Of a DNA stretch of 64,000 bases, positions 25,417-34,709 are shown piece by piece. The notes below the pieces were generated by a model. That model did no database searches and was not told the origin of the DNA. It saw only the letters and a list, made by a program, of their open reading frames with translations. The stretch's first letter is position 1. The number at the start of each line of letters is the position of its first letter. A program made the position numbers and the translations under genes. Origin of the DNA: Brachybacterium paraconglomeratum (GTDB taxonomy: Bacteria > Actinomycetota > Actinomycetes > Actinomycetales > Dermabacteraceae); contig NZ_ML133861.1 of assembly GCF_003994255.1 (NCBI RefSeq), positions 1 through 64,000 of the forward strand. Reading direction: 5' to 3'.

Positions 25417-27225
25417 TCAGCCCTGGGGCTTGGGCGCGGAGTAGATCTTCTCGATGATCGGGGCGAGGTCCTTCACGACCACGTTGCGCTTGAGCTTCAG
25501 CGAGGGCGTGAGATAGCCGTTCTCCTCGGTGAAGTCGGAGTCGATGACCACGAAGGAGCGGATCGACTCGGCCCGGGAGACCGACTCGTTCGCCCGGTCC
25601 ACCACCTTCTGCAGCTCGGCGCGGATCTCCGCGTCCTCCGCGGCCTGGGTGAGGCTCATCTCCGGCTTGCCGTTGTTCTTCAGCCAGGTCGGGAGCATCT
25701 CGGCGTCCAGCGTGAGGATCGCGGCGACGAAGGGCTTCTGGTCGCCGATCACCACGCACTGGCTGACCAGGGGGTGGGAGCGCAGCTGGTCCTCGAGCTG
25801 CGCCGGGGAGACGTTCTTGCCGCCCGCGGTGACGATGACCTCCTTGCGGCGTCCGGTGATCGTGATCGATCCGTCGTCGGCGAGGGAGCCGAGGTCACCG
25901 GTGTGGAACCAGCCGTCCTTCAGGGACTCGGCGGTGGCCTCGGGGTTGTTGTGATAGCCCTTGAACACCATCACGCCCTTGACCAGCAGCTCCCCGCTGT
26001 CGTCGATCGCGACGGAGGAGCCGGGCAGGGGCGGGCCCACGGTGCCGGGGCGGACGTCCCAGGGCAGGTTCACGCAGATCGGCGCCGTGGTCTCGGTGAG
26101 GCCGTAGCCCTCGAGCACGGTCACGCCGATGCCGCGGAAGAAGTGGGACAGCCGCGCACCCAGCGGAGCGCCGCCGGAGACCGCCCACTTGACCTGACCG
26201 CCCATCGCCTCGCGCAGGGTGCCGTAGACGAGACGGTCGAAGAGCTTGTGCTTGAGCGAGAGGGTGAGCGGGACCTTCCCGTCGGCCAGCGCGGTGGAGT
26301 AGTCGATCGCGGTCTTCGCGGCGGCGCCGAAGATCCTGCCCTTGCCGCTGGCGATCGCCTTGGCCTCGGCGCCGTTGTAGACCTTCTCGAACACGCGCGG
26401 CACGGCGAGCAGGAACGTGGGCTTGAAGGCGGCGAGGTCGGGCAGGAGGTTCTTGGTGTCCGGGGTGAAGGCCGTGGTGACCGGCCAGGCCGCGGCGAGC
26501 ACCGTGATCAGACGGGCGAAGACGTGCGCCATGGGCAGGAACATCAGCAGGCGCGAGCCGCTGGGCAGCACCTTCTCGCCCAGCAGCGTCACCGCGCTGC
26601 GGGTGGTGTCGACGAAGTTCGCGTGCGTGAGCTCGGCGCCCTTGGGACGGCCGGTCGTGCCGGAGGTGTAGATGATGGTGGCGACGTCGTCGAGACGGCG
26701 CGCGGTGCGCCGGGACTCGAGCTCCTCGTCGCTGATCCCTGCGCCGCGCTGCCTGAGGTCCTCGAGGATCCCGTCCTCCAGCACGCCGATGCGCTGCAGC
26801 GCCGGCAGCTCGCCGCGCACCGACTCCATGTCCTCCTTGTGGCGCGTGGACTCGACGAGGGCGAACTTCGCCGCGGAGTCCGAGGCGATCCACTGGATCT
26901 GGCTCGGGGAGGAGGACTCGTAGATCGGGACGCTGACGCCGCCGGCCCACCAGATCGCCCAGTCCGCCAGCGCCCACTCGTAGCGGGTGCGGGAGAGGAT
27001 CGCGACGACGTCGCCAGGGGCGACCTCGGAGGCGATCAGCCCCTTCGCGACCGCCTTGACGTCCTCGACGAAGTCGGCCGTCCGCATCGGTCGGTAGCCG
27101 CCGCCCTCCTGGGCGAGCTCGAAGATCGGCACGGAGGGATCCGCCCTGAGGCGCCCCAGCAGCAGGTCCGTCGAGTTCTCGTCGGGGCTGCTGTGATGCT
27201 GGGGCGGCGTGGTGTACTGCTTCAT
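25417..27225 (-). CDS. long-chain fatty-acid--CoA ligase (FadD15-like)
   Basis: 602-residue AMP-forming acyl-CoA synthetase that activates fatty acids to acyl-CoA. ANL-superfamily signatures are present: IIYTSGTTGRPKGAELTH (P-loop), LEGYGLTETTAPICVN, WFHTGDLGSLADDGSITITGRRKE (hinge), and AGGKNVSPAQLED, with the catalytic C-terminal lysine region further on. Length and the large N-terminal domain match bacterial FadD15/AMP-binding long-chain synthetases. ATG at 27225 has GGAGAT upstream. It is monocistronic with its own terminator. Confidence 0.93.
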   Translation of the reverse strand: MKQYTTPPQHHSSPDENSTDLLLGRLRADPSVPIFELAQEGGGYRPMRTADFVEDVKAVAKGLIASEVAPGDVVAILSRTRYEWALADWAIWWAGGVSVPIYESSSPSQIQWIASDSAAKFALVESTRHKEDMESVRGELPALQRIGVLEDGILEDLRQRGAGISDEELESRRTARRLDDVATIIYTSGTTGRPKGAELTHANFVDTTRSAVTLLGEKVLPSGSRLLMFLPMAHVFARLITVLAAAWPVTTAFTPDTKNLLPDLAAFKPTFLLAVPRVFEKVYNGAEAKAIASGKGRIFGAAAKTAIDYSTALADGKVPLTLSLKHKLFDRLVYGTLREAMGGQVKWAVSGGAPLGARLSHFFRGIGVTVLEGYGLTETTAPICVNLPWDVRPGTVGPPLPGSSVAIDDSGELLVKGVMVFKGYHNNPEATAESLKDGWFHTGDLGSLADDGSITITGRRKEVIVTAGGKNVSPAQLEDQLRSHPLVSQCVVIGDQKPFVAAILTLDAEMLPTWLKNNGKPEMSLTQAAEDAEIRAELQKVVDRANESVSRAESIRSFVVIDSDFTEENGYLTPSLKLKRNVVVKDLAPIIEKIYSAPKPQG

Positions 27226-27393
27226 CGAATCTCCTTCGATCCGGCGGGGTGCACGTGACCGGCGTACCGGACGACCTGGCCGGAAGCGCTGGTGGGGTCG
27301 TGACGAGTCTACGGCAGAGCGCCACTACGATGAGCGCGACAGCTGCGCGACGACCGGATGCGCGCGGCGCGCAGGGGAACGAGGCAGGGACGG

Positions 27394-28329
27394 ATGCTCT
27401 CCATCGGAGTCGACATCGGCGGCACGAAGATCGCGGCAGGGGTCGTGGACGAGGACGGCGAGATCATCGCCGCGACCACGCGCAGCACGCCGGCGACGGA
27501 CCCGGCGCTGCTCGAGGCCGCGGTCGCCGATGCGGTCGCGGAGCTGCGCGGCGAGCACGCCGTCGGCGGGATCGGCGTCGGCGCGGCCGGGTTCATCGGC
27601 GCGGACCGGCGCACCGTCACCTTCGCCGCGAACCTGGCCTGGCGCGATCACCCCCTCGCCGACGAGCTCGAGCGCCTCACCGGGCTCCCGGTCGTCGTCG
27701 AGAACGACGCGAACGCCGCCGGCTGGGCGGAGTTCCGCTTCGGCGCGGCCCGGGAGGCGCGCCACATGCTGATGCTCACCGTCGGGACGGGGCTCGGCGG
27801 CGCGGCCGTGATGGAGGGGGTCCTGCTGCGCGGCAGCGCGGGCTTCGCCGGCGAGGTCGCCCACATGACCGCGGTGCCCGACGGGCAGTGGTGCGGGTGC
27901 GGGCTGCGCGGCTGCCTCGAGCAGTACACGGCCGGCACCGCGCTCGTGCGCGCCGCGAAGCGCCGGGCCGCGAGCGGCGACCCGCTGCTCGGTCCGCTGG
28001 TGCAGGCCGCGGGCGGGGACCGGCGCGCGATCGACGGCCCGCTCGTCACGCGACTGGCCCAGCAGGGAGACCCGGGCGCGCGGGAGCTCATCGCCGAGAT
28101 CGGGACCTGGCTCGGACGCGGCGCGGCGACGATCTCCGCGCTGCTGGACCCCGACGTGATCGTCGTCGGCGGCGGCGTCTCGGCCGCCGGGGACCTGCTG
28201 CTGGATCCCGCCCGGCAGGCGTACTCCGCGAGCCTCACCGCCCGCGCGCACCGGCCCCTGGCGCCCTTCGTGCTCGCCGGCATGGGGAACCGTGCCGGGA
28301 TCGTCGGCGCCGCGGACCTCGCCCGCTGA
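27394..28329 (+). CDS. ROK-family glucokinase
   Basis: 311-residue ROK sugar kinase, most likely the ATP-dependent glucokinase of actinobacteria. It has the N-terminal phosphate loop GVDIGGTKIAAGVV, the catalytic region VVENDANAAGWAEF (aspartate), and the zinc-binding CGCGLRGCLEQ motif with three cysteines plus an upstream histidine (EVAHM). No helix-turn-helix precedes the kinase, so it is an enzyme rather than a ROK repressor. ATG 27394 follows GAGGCAGGGACGG. It is separated from the convergent gene by a tandem-repeat tract. Confidence 0.9.
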   Translation: MLSIGVDIGGTKIAAGVVDEDGEIIAATTRSTPATDPALLEAAVADAVAELRGEHAVGGIGVGAAGFIGADRRTVTFAANLAWRDHPLADELERLTGLPVVVENDANAAGWAEFRFGAAREARHMLMLTVGTGLGGAAVMEGVLLRGSAGFAGEVAHMTAVPDGQWCGCGLRGCLEQYTAGTALVRAAKRRAASGDPLLGPLVQAAGGDRRAIDGPLVTRLAQQGDPGARELIAEIGTWLGRGAATISALLDPDVIVVGGGVSAAGDLLLDPARQAYSASLTARAHRPLAPFVLAGMGNRAGIVGAADLAR

Positions 28330-28330
28330 G

Positions 28331-28408
28331 CCGCGCAGGCGGGGAGCGCAGCCGCGCAGGCGGGGAGCGCTGCCGCGCAGGCGGGGAAAGCAGCCGCGCA
28401 GGCGGGGG
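28331..28408. repeat. 21-bp tandem repeat, four copies
   Basis: CCGCGCAGGCGGGG recurs at 28331, 28352, 28373 and 28394, a strict 21-base period, with small differences in the linkers (AGCGC, AAAGC). It fills the gap between two convergent genes and is a candidate variable-number repeat. Confidence 0.85.
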
Positions 28409-28413
28409 CCGGC

Positions 28414-28935
28414 TCAGACCTCGGCGCCGTCGTCCCCCTCGTCGCGGGGGCGGCGCGGCAGCCGCAGCAGCAGCGAGACCATCCCGCCGAGCGCCGCGGC
28501 GCCGCCGGCCCATCCGAGCACGGAGGGCAGCGAGGACGAGAGCGTCACGGCGAGCAGGAGCACGAAGCCACCGAGCAGCGCGGTCCACGACCACAGCACC
28601 GCGGAGGAGGGCTGGGGGAGGTCCGGGTCCGGCGGGTCGAAGTCGCCGTAGAGCACCTCGTCGTCGTCGAGCTCGCGCGGCGGGGCGTCCCGCGGCCCCC
28701 TCGAGGGGTGTGCCTCGCGGGCACGTCGACGGGATTCCTGCAGGGCCGCCTCGGTCGGCTGCCCGTCCTCGTCCTCCTCAGTGGCGAAGCGGCCGGGGCC
28801 GTCCTCGTCTTCCGGCGCGGCCGGCTCGCGCGGCGCCCTGCCGGGGCCGAGCGCGAGCCCCTCGTCGCGCAGCATCCGGGCGAACTCTGCGTCAACGTCG
28901 CGGGGCTCGGGGGAGCGGCCGTCCTCCCCGGTCAT
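28414..28935 (-). CDS. small membrane protein of unknown function
   Basis: 173-residue protein. Residues 1-115 are hydrophilic and strongly acidic with many Pro, Glu and Asp residues. They are followed by two hydrophobic helices (VLWSWTALLGGFVLLLAVTL and VLGWAGGAAALGGMVSLLL) and a short basic-acidic tail. No family is recognised. ATG at 28935 overlaps the stop codon of the alpha/beta hydrolase by 4 bp, so both are translated from one mRNA. It may be a scaffold or envelope protein; no function can be assigned. Confidence 0.8.
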   Translation of the reverse strand: MTGEDGRSPEPRDVDAEFARMLRDEGLALGPGRAPREPAAPEDEDGPGRFATEEDEDGQPTEAALQESRRRAREAHPSRGPRDAPPRELDDDEVLYGDFDPPDPDLPQPSSAVLWSWTALLGGFVLLLAVTLSSSLPSVLGWAGGAAALGGMVSLLLRLPRRPRDEGDDGAEV

Positions 28936-29705
28936 CGGGACCCCTCGGGGAACGGGACATGGGCGTCCAGGAACCGGGCCGAGGTCTCGAACAAGATCGG
29001 GGCGTCGTGGTCGAGCGTCGCGAGATGGTGGCTCCGGGTGAGCGAGAGCCGTTCGACGGGCCCGCGGACCCGGGAGGCGACGAGATCGCTGTCGGAGGGC
29101 GGGACGGTGTGGTCGACGCGGGAGGTCGCCAGCAGCAGCGGCGCCTCGACGGCGCCGAGTCCCTCGCGGGTGCGGCGGAACAGCCGGCGCAGCTGGCCGA
29201 CGGCGCGCAACGGCAGCCGCTCGTACGCCTCCTCGGAGACGTCCGCGCGCGCGATGTCCGACCCGATCCCGGGCAGGGTGCGCACCACCGGGGCGAGCAG
29301 ATCGGCCGCGGCCGCGATCCGGGGCAGCGTCATCCCCGGGTTCACCGCGACCACGGCGGAGATCGCCCCGGCGAGCTCCTCGTCCTCGGCGAGCGCGAGG
29401 GCGAGGTTCCCGCCCATCGACAGCCCGCCCACCGCGATCGGCCCGAGCTCGCCGGACAGCTCCAGCGCCGCCTCGCGCACGCATCCGTACCAGTCCTGCC
29501 AGCTGGTGCGCGCGAGGTCCTGCTCAGTGCGCGCATGGCCGGGCAACAGCGGCAGCTCGACCTCCCAGCCGAGCGCGGCGTGGTGCTCCGCCCAGGGACG
29601 CAACGACTGCGGCGAGCCGGTGAACCCGTGGCACAGGAGGAGCCCGCCGCGCGGGTTAGAGTGACCCCGCGCGCGCCACGGCAGGGACAGTTCGCTGAAA
29701 GCCAT
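28932..29705 (-). CDS. alpha/beta hydrolase (carboxylesterase / monoacylglycerol lipase type)
   Basis: 257-residue serine hydrolase. The nucleophile elbow is GLSMGG (GxSxG), the oxyanion-hole region is LLCHGFTGSPQSL, and the late acid/His pair appears in SRVDHTVPPSDSD and SRSHHLATLDHD. This layout matches Est30-type carboxylesterases and bacterial monoacylglycerol lipases. The substrate is unknown. It lies divergent from the PlsC acyltransferase gene, so a lipid role is plausible. It is coupled by overlap with the small membrane protein downstream. Confidence 0.88.
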   Translation of the reverse strand: MAFSELSLPWRARGHSNPRGGLLLCHGFTGSPQSLRPWAEHHAALGWEVELPLLPGHARTEQDLARTSWQDWYGCVREAALELSGELGPIAVGGLSMGGNLALALAEDEELAGAISAVVAVNPGMTLPRIAAAADLLAPVVRTLPGIGSDIARADVSEEAYERLPLRAVGQLRRLFRRTREGLGAVEAPLLLATSRVDHTVPPSDSDLVASRVRGPVERLSLTRSHHLATLDHDAPILFETSARFLDAHVPFPEGSR

Positions 29706-29777
29706 GGGGACATCGTCGCATCCGATTCCGCCCGGGGCATCCTCGCCCCGTCCTCGAGCGCCCGCAGGAGGGCCGAC

Positions 29778-30512
29778 GTGCTGTACGAGATCGCCAAGCC
29801 CTTCGTCATGGCGGTGGTGAGGGCCGTGTGGGCGCCGACGCTCAGCGGCCACGAGAACATCCCCGAGCAGGGACCGGTGATCCTGGCGTCGAACCATCTC
29901 ACCTACGCCGATACCGTGTTCCTTCCCGGACAGGTGCGGCGCAGCGTGCACTTCCTGGGCAAGTCCGACATCTTCTCCGGCCGCTCGCCGATCGCGCGGC
30001 TGGCCGGCGCGGTGATGCGGGGGCTGCACGTGATGCCCGTGGACCGCAGCGGCGGCGGTGCCGCGCGCACCGCGATCCAGGCGGGGCTCGAGGTGCTCTC
30101 CCGCGGCGACGTGCTCGGCATCTATCCCGAGGGGACCCGCAGTCCCGACGGCCGGCTGCATCGCGGGAAGACCGGGGTGGCGCGCTTCGCCCTCGCCGCG
30201 GAGGCACCGATCGTGCCGGTCGCGATGATCGGCGCCTTCGAGGCGCAGCGGGGACGGAAGTACTTCCCGCGCCGCCGACCCCGCATCCATGTGGAGGTCG
30301 GGGCGCCGATCGATCCGGCGGAGGTTCTCGCCCGCCATCCCGGAGCCGACGAGGCGACACGGCTGCGCGCCGTGACCGACGAGGTCATGGACCGGATCGC
30401 CGCGCTCTCCGGGCAGGAGCGGGCCCCGGAGTACGCGAGCGACGTGAAGCGCCGGCTGCGCGCGGAGCAGGCCGCCGCGAAACCCGCGGGGACGCGGCGC
30501 CGACGGCGCTGA
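29778..30512 (+). CDS. 1-acyl-sn-glycerol-3-phosphate acyltransferase (PlsC family)
   Basis: 244-residue membrane-associated acyltransferase that adds the second acyl chain to lysophosphatidic acid. The HX4D motif is in SNHLTYADTVFLPG, the second motif is GKSDIFSGRS, and the substrate-binding EGTRS is in IYPEGTRSPDGRLHRGKTGVARFAL. An N-terminal hydrophobic segment (VMAVVRAVW) and a basic C-terminal tail are visible. GTG at 29778 has GGAGGG upstream. PlsC paralogues with this composition are common in actinobacteria, so the exact acceptor is uncertain. Confidence 0.9.
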   Translation: MLYEIAKPFVMAVVRAVWAPTLSGHENIPEQGPVILASNHLTYADTVFLPGQVRRSVHFLGKSDIFSGRSPIARLAGAVMRGLHVMPVDRSGGGAARTAIQAGLEVLSRGDVLGIYPEGTRSPDGRLHRGKTGVARFALAAEAPIVPVAMIGAFEAQRGRKYFPRRRPRIHVEVGAPIDPAEVLARHPGADEATRLRAVTDEVMDRIAALSGQERAPEYASDVKRRLRAEQAAAKPAGTRRRRR

Positions 30513-30621
30513 GCCCGTGACGGGCTCTCGCCCGGCCCGCGCCGTGCCCGCGACGGGCCGCGCACTGCCCGGCGATCGGTCCCTGCGCACGCACCCGTGC
30601 GGAACTGGCTACCCTGTCGGC

Positions 30622-32019
30622 GTGACTCCATTCAGCCCCGACGCCCCCGCCCGCGCCCACGACTTCTCGCTGTCCTCGGCCGATGACGGCCTGGCGGCGC
30701 TCGGCGCCTGGCGCGAGCTCCCGCGCGTGCAGCAGCCCGTGTGGCCCGACGAGGGGTCCCGCGCCCAGGTCTTCGACGACCTGCGTGCCGCGCCGCCGCT
30801 GGTCTTCGCCGGCGAGGTCGACGTGCTGCGCGAGCGCGTCGCCGCCGCGGCCCGCGGCGAGGCCTTCCTCCTCGCCGGCGGCGACTGCGCCGAGACCTTC
30901 GCGGACTCCACCGCGGATCGCATCCGCAACAAGATCCGCACCATCCTGCAGATGGCGGCCGTGCTCACCTACGGCGCCTCCGTGCCTGTCGTGAAGATGG
31001 GCCGGATGGCCGGACAGTTCGCCAAGCCCCGCTCCGCCGACGAGGAGACCCGCGACGGCGTGACACTGCCCACCTATCGCGGCGACGCGGTCAACGAGCA
31101 CGCCTTCACCGAGGAGGCCCGGATCCCGGATCCGCGCCGCCTGTGGAAGACGTACACCACCAGCGCCTCCACGCTGAACCTCCTGCGCGCCTTCACGAAC
31201 GGCGGCTTCGCGGACCTCCGCGAGGTCCATTCCTGGAACCGGGGCTTCACCTCCTCGGGCGTCGGCTACGACCGCTACGAGGAGCTCGCGGTGCAGATCG
31301 ACAAGGCCGTGCGCTTCATGGACGCGATCGGCGCGGACTTCGACGCGCTGAAGGTCGTGGAGTTCTACGCCTCCCACGAGGCGCTGCTGCTGGACTACGA
31401 GGAGGCGCTCGCGCGCATCGACTCCCGCACCGGCGAGATCTATGGCTGCTCGGGCCACTTCCTGTGGATCGGCGAGCGCACCCGTCAGCTCGACGGAGCG
31501 CACGTGGAGTTCATGTCCCGTCTGCGCAACCCGATCGGGGTGAAGCTCGGCCCCGACGCCTCCCTCGACGACGCGCTGCGTCTGATCGACCGCCTCGACC
31601 CCGAGCGCGAGCCGGGCCGTCTCACCTTCATCACCCGCATGGGCGCCGGGAAGATCCGTGACCGGCTCCCGGCGCTGGTCGAGGGCGTGCGGGACTCCGG
31701 CGCCCAGGTCGCCTGGGTGACGGACCCGATGCACGGCAACACCATCACCTCCTCCAACGGCTACAAGACCCGCCGCTTCGAGGACATCCTCGACGAGGTC
31801 GTGGGCTTCTTCGAGGTGCACCAGGAGCTCGGAACCGTCCCGGCGGGCCTGCACATGGAGCTCACCGGCGACGACGTCACCGAGGTCCTGGGCGGCACCG
31901 GGGAGATCGACGAGGAGGGCCTCACCCGTCGCTACGAGACCCTCGTGGACCCGCGGCTGAACCATCAGCAGTCCCTCGAGCTCGCCTTCCTCGTCGCGGA
32001 GATGCTCTCCCGCCGCTGA
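30622..32019 (+). CDS. aroG: class II 3-deoxy-7-phosphoheptulonate synthase
   Basis: 465-residue plant-type (class II) DAHP synthase that condenses phosphoenolpyruvate with erythrose-4-phosphate to start the shikimate pathway. Family hallmarks: GDCAETFADS, KIRTILQMAAVLTYGASVPVVKMGRMAGQFAKPRS, the metal/PEP-site region GCSGHFLWIGERTRQLDGAHVEF, and WVTDPMHGNTI. The length is normal. GTG at 30622 was preferred over an upstream ATG because homology begins there. A bidirectional terminator separates it from the convergent kinase gene, an arrangement conserved in mycobacteria (aroG near pknL). Confidence 0.95.
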   Translation: MTPFSPDAPARAHDFSLSSADDGLAALGAWRELPRVQQPVWPDEGSRAQVFDDLRAAPPLVFAGEVDVLRERVAAAARGEAFLLAGGDCAETFADSTADRIRNKIRTILQMAAVLTYGASVPVVKMGRMAGQFAKPRSADEETRDGVTLPTYRGDAVNEHAFTEEARIPDPRRLWKTYTTSASTLNLLRAFTNGGFADLREVHSWNRGFTSSGVGYDRYEELAVQIDKAVRFMDAIGADFDALKVVEFYASHEALLLDYEEALARIDSRTGEIYGCSGHFLWIGERTRQLDGAHVEFMSRLRNPIGVKLGPDASLDDALRLIDRLDPEREPGRLTFITRMGAGKIRDRLPALVEGVRDSGAQVAWVTDPMHGNTITSSNGYKTRRFEDILDEVVGFFEVHQELGTVPAGLHMELTGDDVTEVLGGTGEIDEEGLTRRYETLVDPRLNHQQSLELAFLVAEMLSRR

Positions 32020-32044
32020 GCGGCTTCGCGCACCCGGTAGCCCG

Positions 32045-32086
32045 ACGACGACGGCGCCGCCCCGATCGGGGCGGCGCCGTCGTCGT
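32045..32086. terminator. bidirectional terminator between aroG and the PASTA kinase gene
   Basis: A 21-base-arm near-continuous palindrome centred on GATC at 32065/32066 lies between two convergent stop codons. The arms include GGCGCCGCCCC and its complement. This is the strongest hairpin in the window. Confidence 0.8.
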
Positions 32087-32133
32087 GCCCGGGAGGCGGG
32101 AGCGCCGGAGCCTCGCCGCCCCGGCTCCGGGGT

Positions 32134-34188
32134 TCAGAAGACCTTGATCGTGATCGTCGAGCCCTTGGCCTGCTGGCTTCCCGCCGCGGCGGTCTGCTCG
32201 TAGACCTGGCCGAAGACCGGCTCGCCCTTGTCATGGACGACCTCGACCGTGAACCCGGCCGCCTCGAGGGCGGAGCGGGCCTCGGCCTCGGGCTTCTTGA
32301 AGACGTCCGGGACCGTGACCATCTCGGGGCCGAGGGAGGTGACGATGTGGACGGTGTCCCCGCGGTGCAGGGTGCCGGAGGCGGGGGACTGCGAGATCAC
32401 CGAGCCCTTCGGGACCGACGGGGAGTGCGCCTCCGCGCTCGTGACGCGGAAGCCGGCCGCCTCGAGGGTGGAGCGCGCCGAGGCCGCGGGGGCGCCGGTC
32501 TGGTCCGGCACGGACAGCGGCTGACGGCCCTGCGAGACGACCACGTGGACCTCGCCGCCCTCGGGGAGCGCCTCGGCGTCGGCCGACTGGGAGATCACCA
32601 CGCCCTGGGGGACGGTCTCGGAGTACTCCGCCTCGTCCTCGACCAGCTCGAGCCCGAGCGCCTCGACCTGCTCGCGCGCCTCCTCGAGGCCGGTGCCCTC
32701 GAGCGCGGGGACGGGGAAGGTCTCCACCCCCTTGGAGACCACGAGGTGGACGTCGCTGCCCTTCTTCAGGGTGGTGCCGGTCGAGGGCTCCGCGGAGATC
32801 ACGTGCCCGGCCGGGACCGTGTCGTCGAAGCGCTCCTGGGTCCGCACGGTCAGATCGGAGGCGGTCAGCTCCGCCTCCGCGTCCTGCAGCGGGGTGCCGG
32901 TGACGAGCGGGACGGTCCGGTCGGCGCCGGGGCCGGTCTCGAGATACCAGTCGGCGCCGGTCCACGCCCCGCCCGCCAGCACGGCCACGAGGCTCAGCGC
33001 GGCGAGCGCGGCCATCGGCCGGGAGCGGCGGCGCGCGCCGACGGGCAGGTGCCGTCCGCGCCGGGCGCGGGGAGCGCGCACGACGAGGCTGCGCGTCCTC
33101 TCGTCCTCCTCGGCGGCGGCGCCCTCGGGCTCCTCGGCGTCCGTCCCGTCCTCGTCCTCCGCCTCCCCACCGGCGCCGGCGTCGGGCGCGGTGGTCTCGG
33201 CATCGGCGCCGCCGGGCGCGAAGACGCGCGGGCCGCGGGAGATGTCGGCCGCGACCTCGTCCAGTGAGGAGGTGGGGTGGGGGACGTCGCCGGTGTCGCT
33301 CGGCTCGATCTCCTCGGGCCGGGCGGCGAGCACCGCCGCGGGGAGCGTGCGGAGGAGCTCCCGCACCGCCTTCAGCAGGTCCGCAGCGGAGGCGGGTCGC
33401 TGCTCGACCCCGCGCGCGCAGGCCCAGGTGATCAGGGAGTCCAGAGGGCGGGGGATGCCGGAGACCAGCGTCGAGGGCGCGGGGATGTCCTCGTGGACGT
33501 GCTGGAAGGCGATGTGCACCGGCTGCTCGCCGCGGAAGGGCTGCCGTCCGGTCAGCATCTCGAACAGGACCACGCCGAGGGAGTAGAGGTCGCTGCGCTC
33601 GTCGGCCTCGCCGCGGGTGACCACCTCGGGGCTGATGTAGGCGACGGTGCCGAGCAGGGCGGCGCCGGTGGAGGAGTTGTTCGCGCCGATCGCGCGGGCG
33701 AGCCCGAAGTCGGCGACCTTCACGGTGTCCTGCCGGTCCAGCAGGATGTTCTCGGGCTTGATGTCCCGATGGACGATCCCGGCCCCGTGCGCGGCGACCA
33801 GCGCCTCCAGCACCTGCGCCGTGATCTCGAGGGACTCGCCGACGGTGAGGCGGCCGCGCTCCACGATCCGGGCGCGCAGCGTCTCGCCCTCGATGAGCTC
33901 CATGGCGAGGTAGATGCGGTCCTCGTCCTCGCCCTGGTCGAAGACTCCGACGACGTTGCGGTGGGCGAGGCGGGCGGCGGAGCGCGCCTCCCGTCCGAAG
34001 CGACGGCGGAAGTCCTCGTCCATCGCGAGGTGGGGATGCATGATCTTCAGGGCCACGACGCGGTCCAGCCGCTGGTCGTGCCCGCGGTGCACGGTCGCCA
34101 TTCCGCCGCGCGCGATCGGCTCCTCGACCCGGTAGCGGTCGTCGAGGAGCAGGCTGATGCCGGGGGAAGTCGACGTCGCCGAGCTCAC
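32134..34188 (-). CDS. PknL-like serine/threonine kinase with four PASTA domains
   Basis: 684-residue membrane kinase. The kinase domain spans residues of about 20-280: glycine loop IARGGMATVH, K48, HRDIKPENIL with catalytic D142, DFG 160-162, and a Ser/Thr activation loop. An acidic juxtamembrane stretch (300-365) and a basic patch lead to one transmembrane helix (391-411). Four extracellular PASTA repeats fill about 422-684, each beginning with a V-P or P-L-V type strand and containing the VISQSP-like core. PASTA domains bind muropeptides or lipid II. The neighbours (aroG, Rv2175c-like, idsA) correspond to PknL rather than PknB. GTG at 34188 was chosen by homology. Confidence 0.93.
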   Translation of the reverse strand: MSSATSTSPGISLLLDDRYRVEEPIARGGMATVHRGHDQRLDRVVALKIMHPHLAMDEDFRRRFGREARSAARLAHRNVVGVFDQGEDEDRIYLAMELIEGETLRARIVERGRLTVGESLEITAQVLEALVAAHGAGIVHRDIKPENILLDRQDTVKVADFGLARAIGANNSSTGAALLGTVAYISPEVVTRGEADERSDLYSLGVVLFEMLTGRQPFRGEQPVHIAFQHVHEDIPAPSTLVSGIPRPLDSLITWACARGVEQRPASAADLLKAVRELLRTLPAAVLAARPEEIEPSDTGDVPHPTSSLDEVAADISRGPRVFAPGGADAETTAPDAGAGGEAEDEDGTDAEEPEGAAAEEDERTRSLVVRAPRARRGRHLPVGARRRSRPMAALAALSLVAVLAGGAWTGADWYLETGPGADRTVPLVTGTPLQDAEAELTASDLTVRTQERFDDTVPAGHVISAEPSTGTTLKKGSDVHLVVSKGVETFPVPALEGTGLEEAREQVEALGLELVEDEAEYSETVPQGVVISQSADAEALPEGGEVHVVVSQGRQPLSVPDQTGAPAASARSTLEAAGFRVTSAEAHSPSVPKGSVISQSPASGTLHRGDTVHIVTSLGPEMVTVPDVFKKPEAEARSALEAAGFTVEVVHDKGEPVFGQVYEQTAAAGSQQAKGSTITIKVF

Positions 34189-34304
34189 GTGTCCGAATCT
34201 ATGGGGCGGGGGGCCCCGGAACCGGGAACGACACACGCGGCGCGCGGCACAGTGACGGGGTCGACGGGATGCGCGGGCCGCCGGAGCCGTGGCACTCTGG
34301 TCCC

Positions 34305-34658
34305 GTGAACGACCTGGACACCCTCATCACCGAATGGCTCACCCTCCCCGACGTCGCCGAGCATCTCGACGTCGAGGTCTCGCGCGTCCGCCGCCTCATC
34401 GAGGAGGGCCAGCTGGTCGCCGTGCGGCGCGGGGATCCCGTGGTGCGCATGGTGCCGGCGCTGCTGCTCAAGGACGGCGAGATCACCCCGCACCTGCCCG
34501 GCACGATCACCGTGCTGCGCGACGGCGGCTTCGAGGACGCGGAGCTGCTGGCCTGGCTGTTCGAGGAGGACGACTCGCTCCCCGGCCGTCCCATCGACCA
34601 CCTCCGCCGGGGCCAGCGCGGCGAGGTGCGCCGCCGGGCGCTCGCCCTCGCCCTCTGA
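34305..34658 (+). CDS. Rv2175c-like DNA-binding protein
   Basis: 117-residue protein similar to M. tuberculosis Rv2175c: ITEWLTLPDVAEHLDVEVSRVRRLIEEGQLVAV forms a winged helix-turn-helix, followed by the conserved C-terminal half (LLKDGEITPHLPGTITVLRDGGFEDAELLAWLFEEDDSLPGRPIDHL). Rv2175c is a known substrate of PknL, whose phosphorylation releases it from DNA. Here the two genes are divergent neighbours with 116 bases between their starts, supporting the same relationship. The start is GTG at 34305. Confidence 0.92.
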   Translation: MNDLDTLITEWLTLPDVAEHLDVEVSRVRRLIEEGQLVAVRRGDPVVRMVPALLLKDGEITPHLPGTITVLRDGGFEDAELLAWLFEEDDSLPGRPIDHLRRGQRGEVRRRALALAL

Positions 34659-34709
34659 GTCGCCGCCTGGCAGGCCGACCAGGACGTCCCGTCCCGGTCG
34701 GCGCCGGCC

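Noticed and set aside
28331-28408. CRISPR or transcription-factor array
   Set aside because: Strict 21-bp tandem units without variable spacers; it is a simple tandem repeat.
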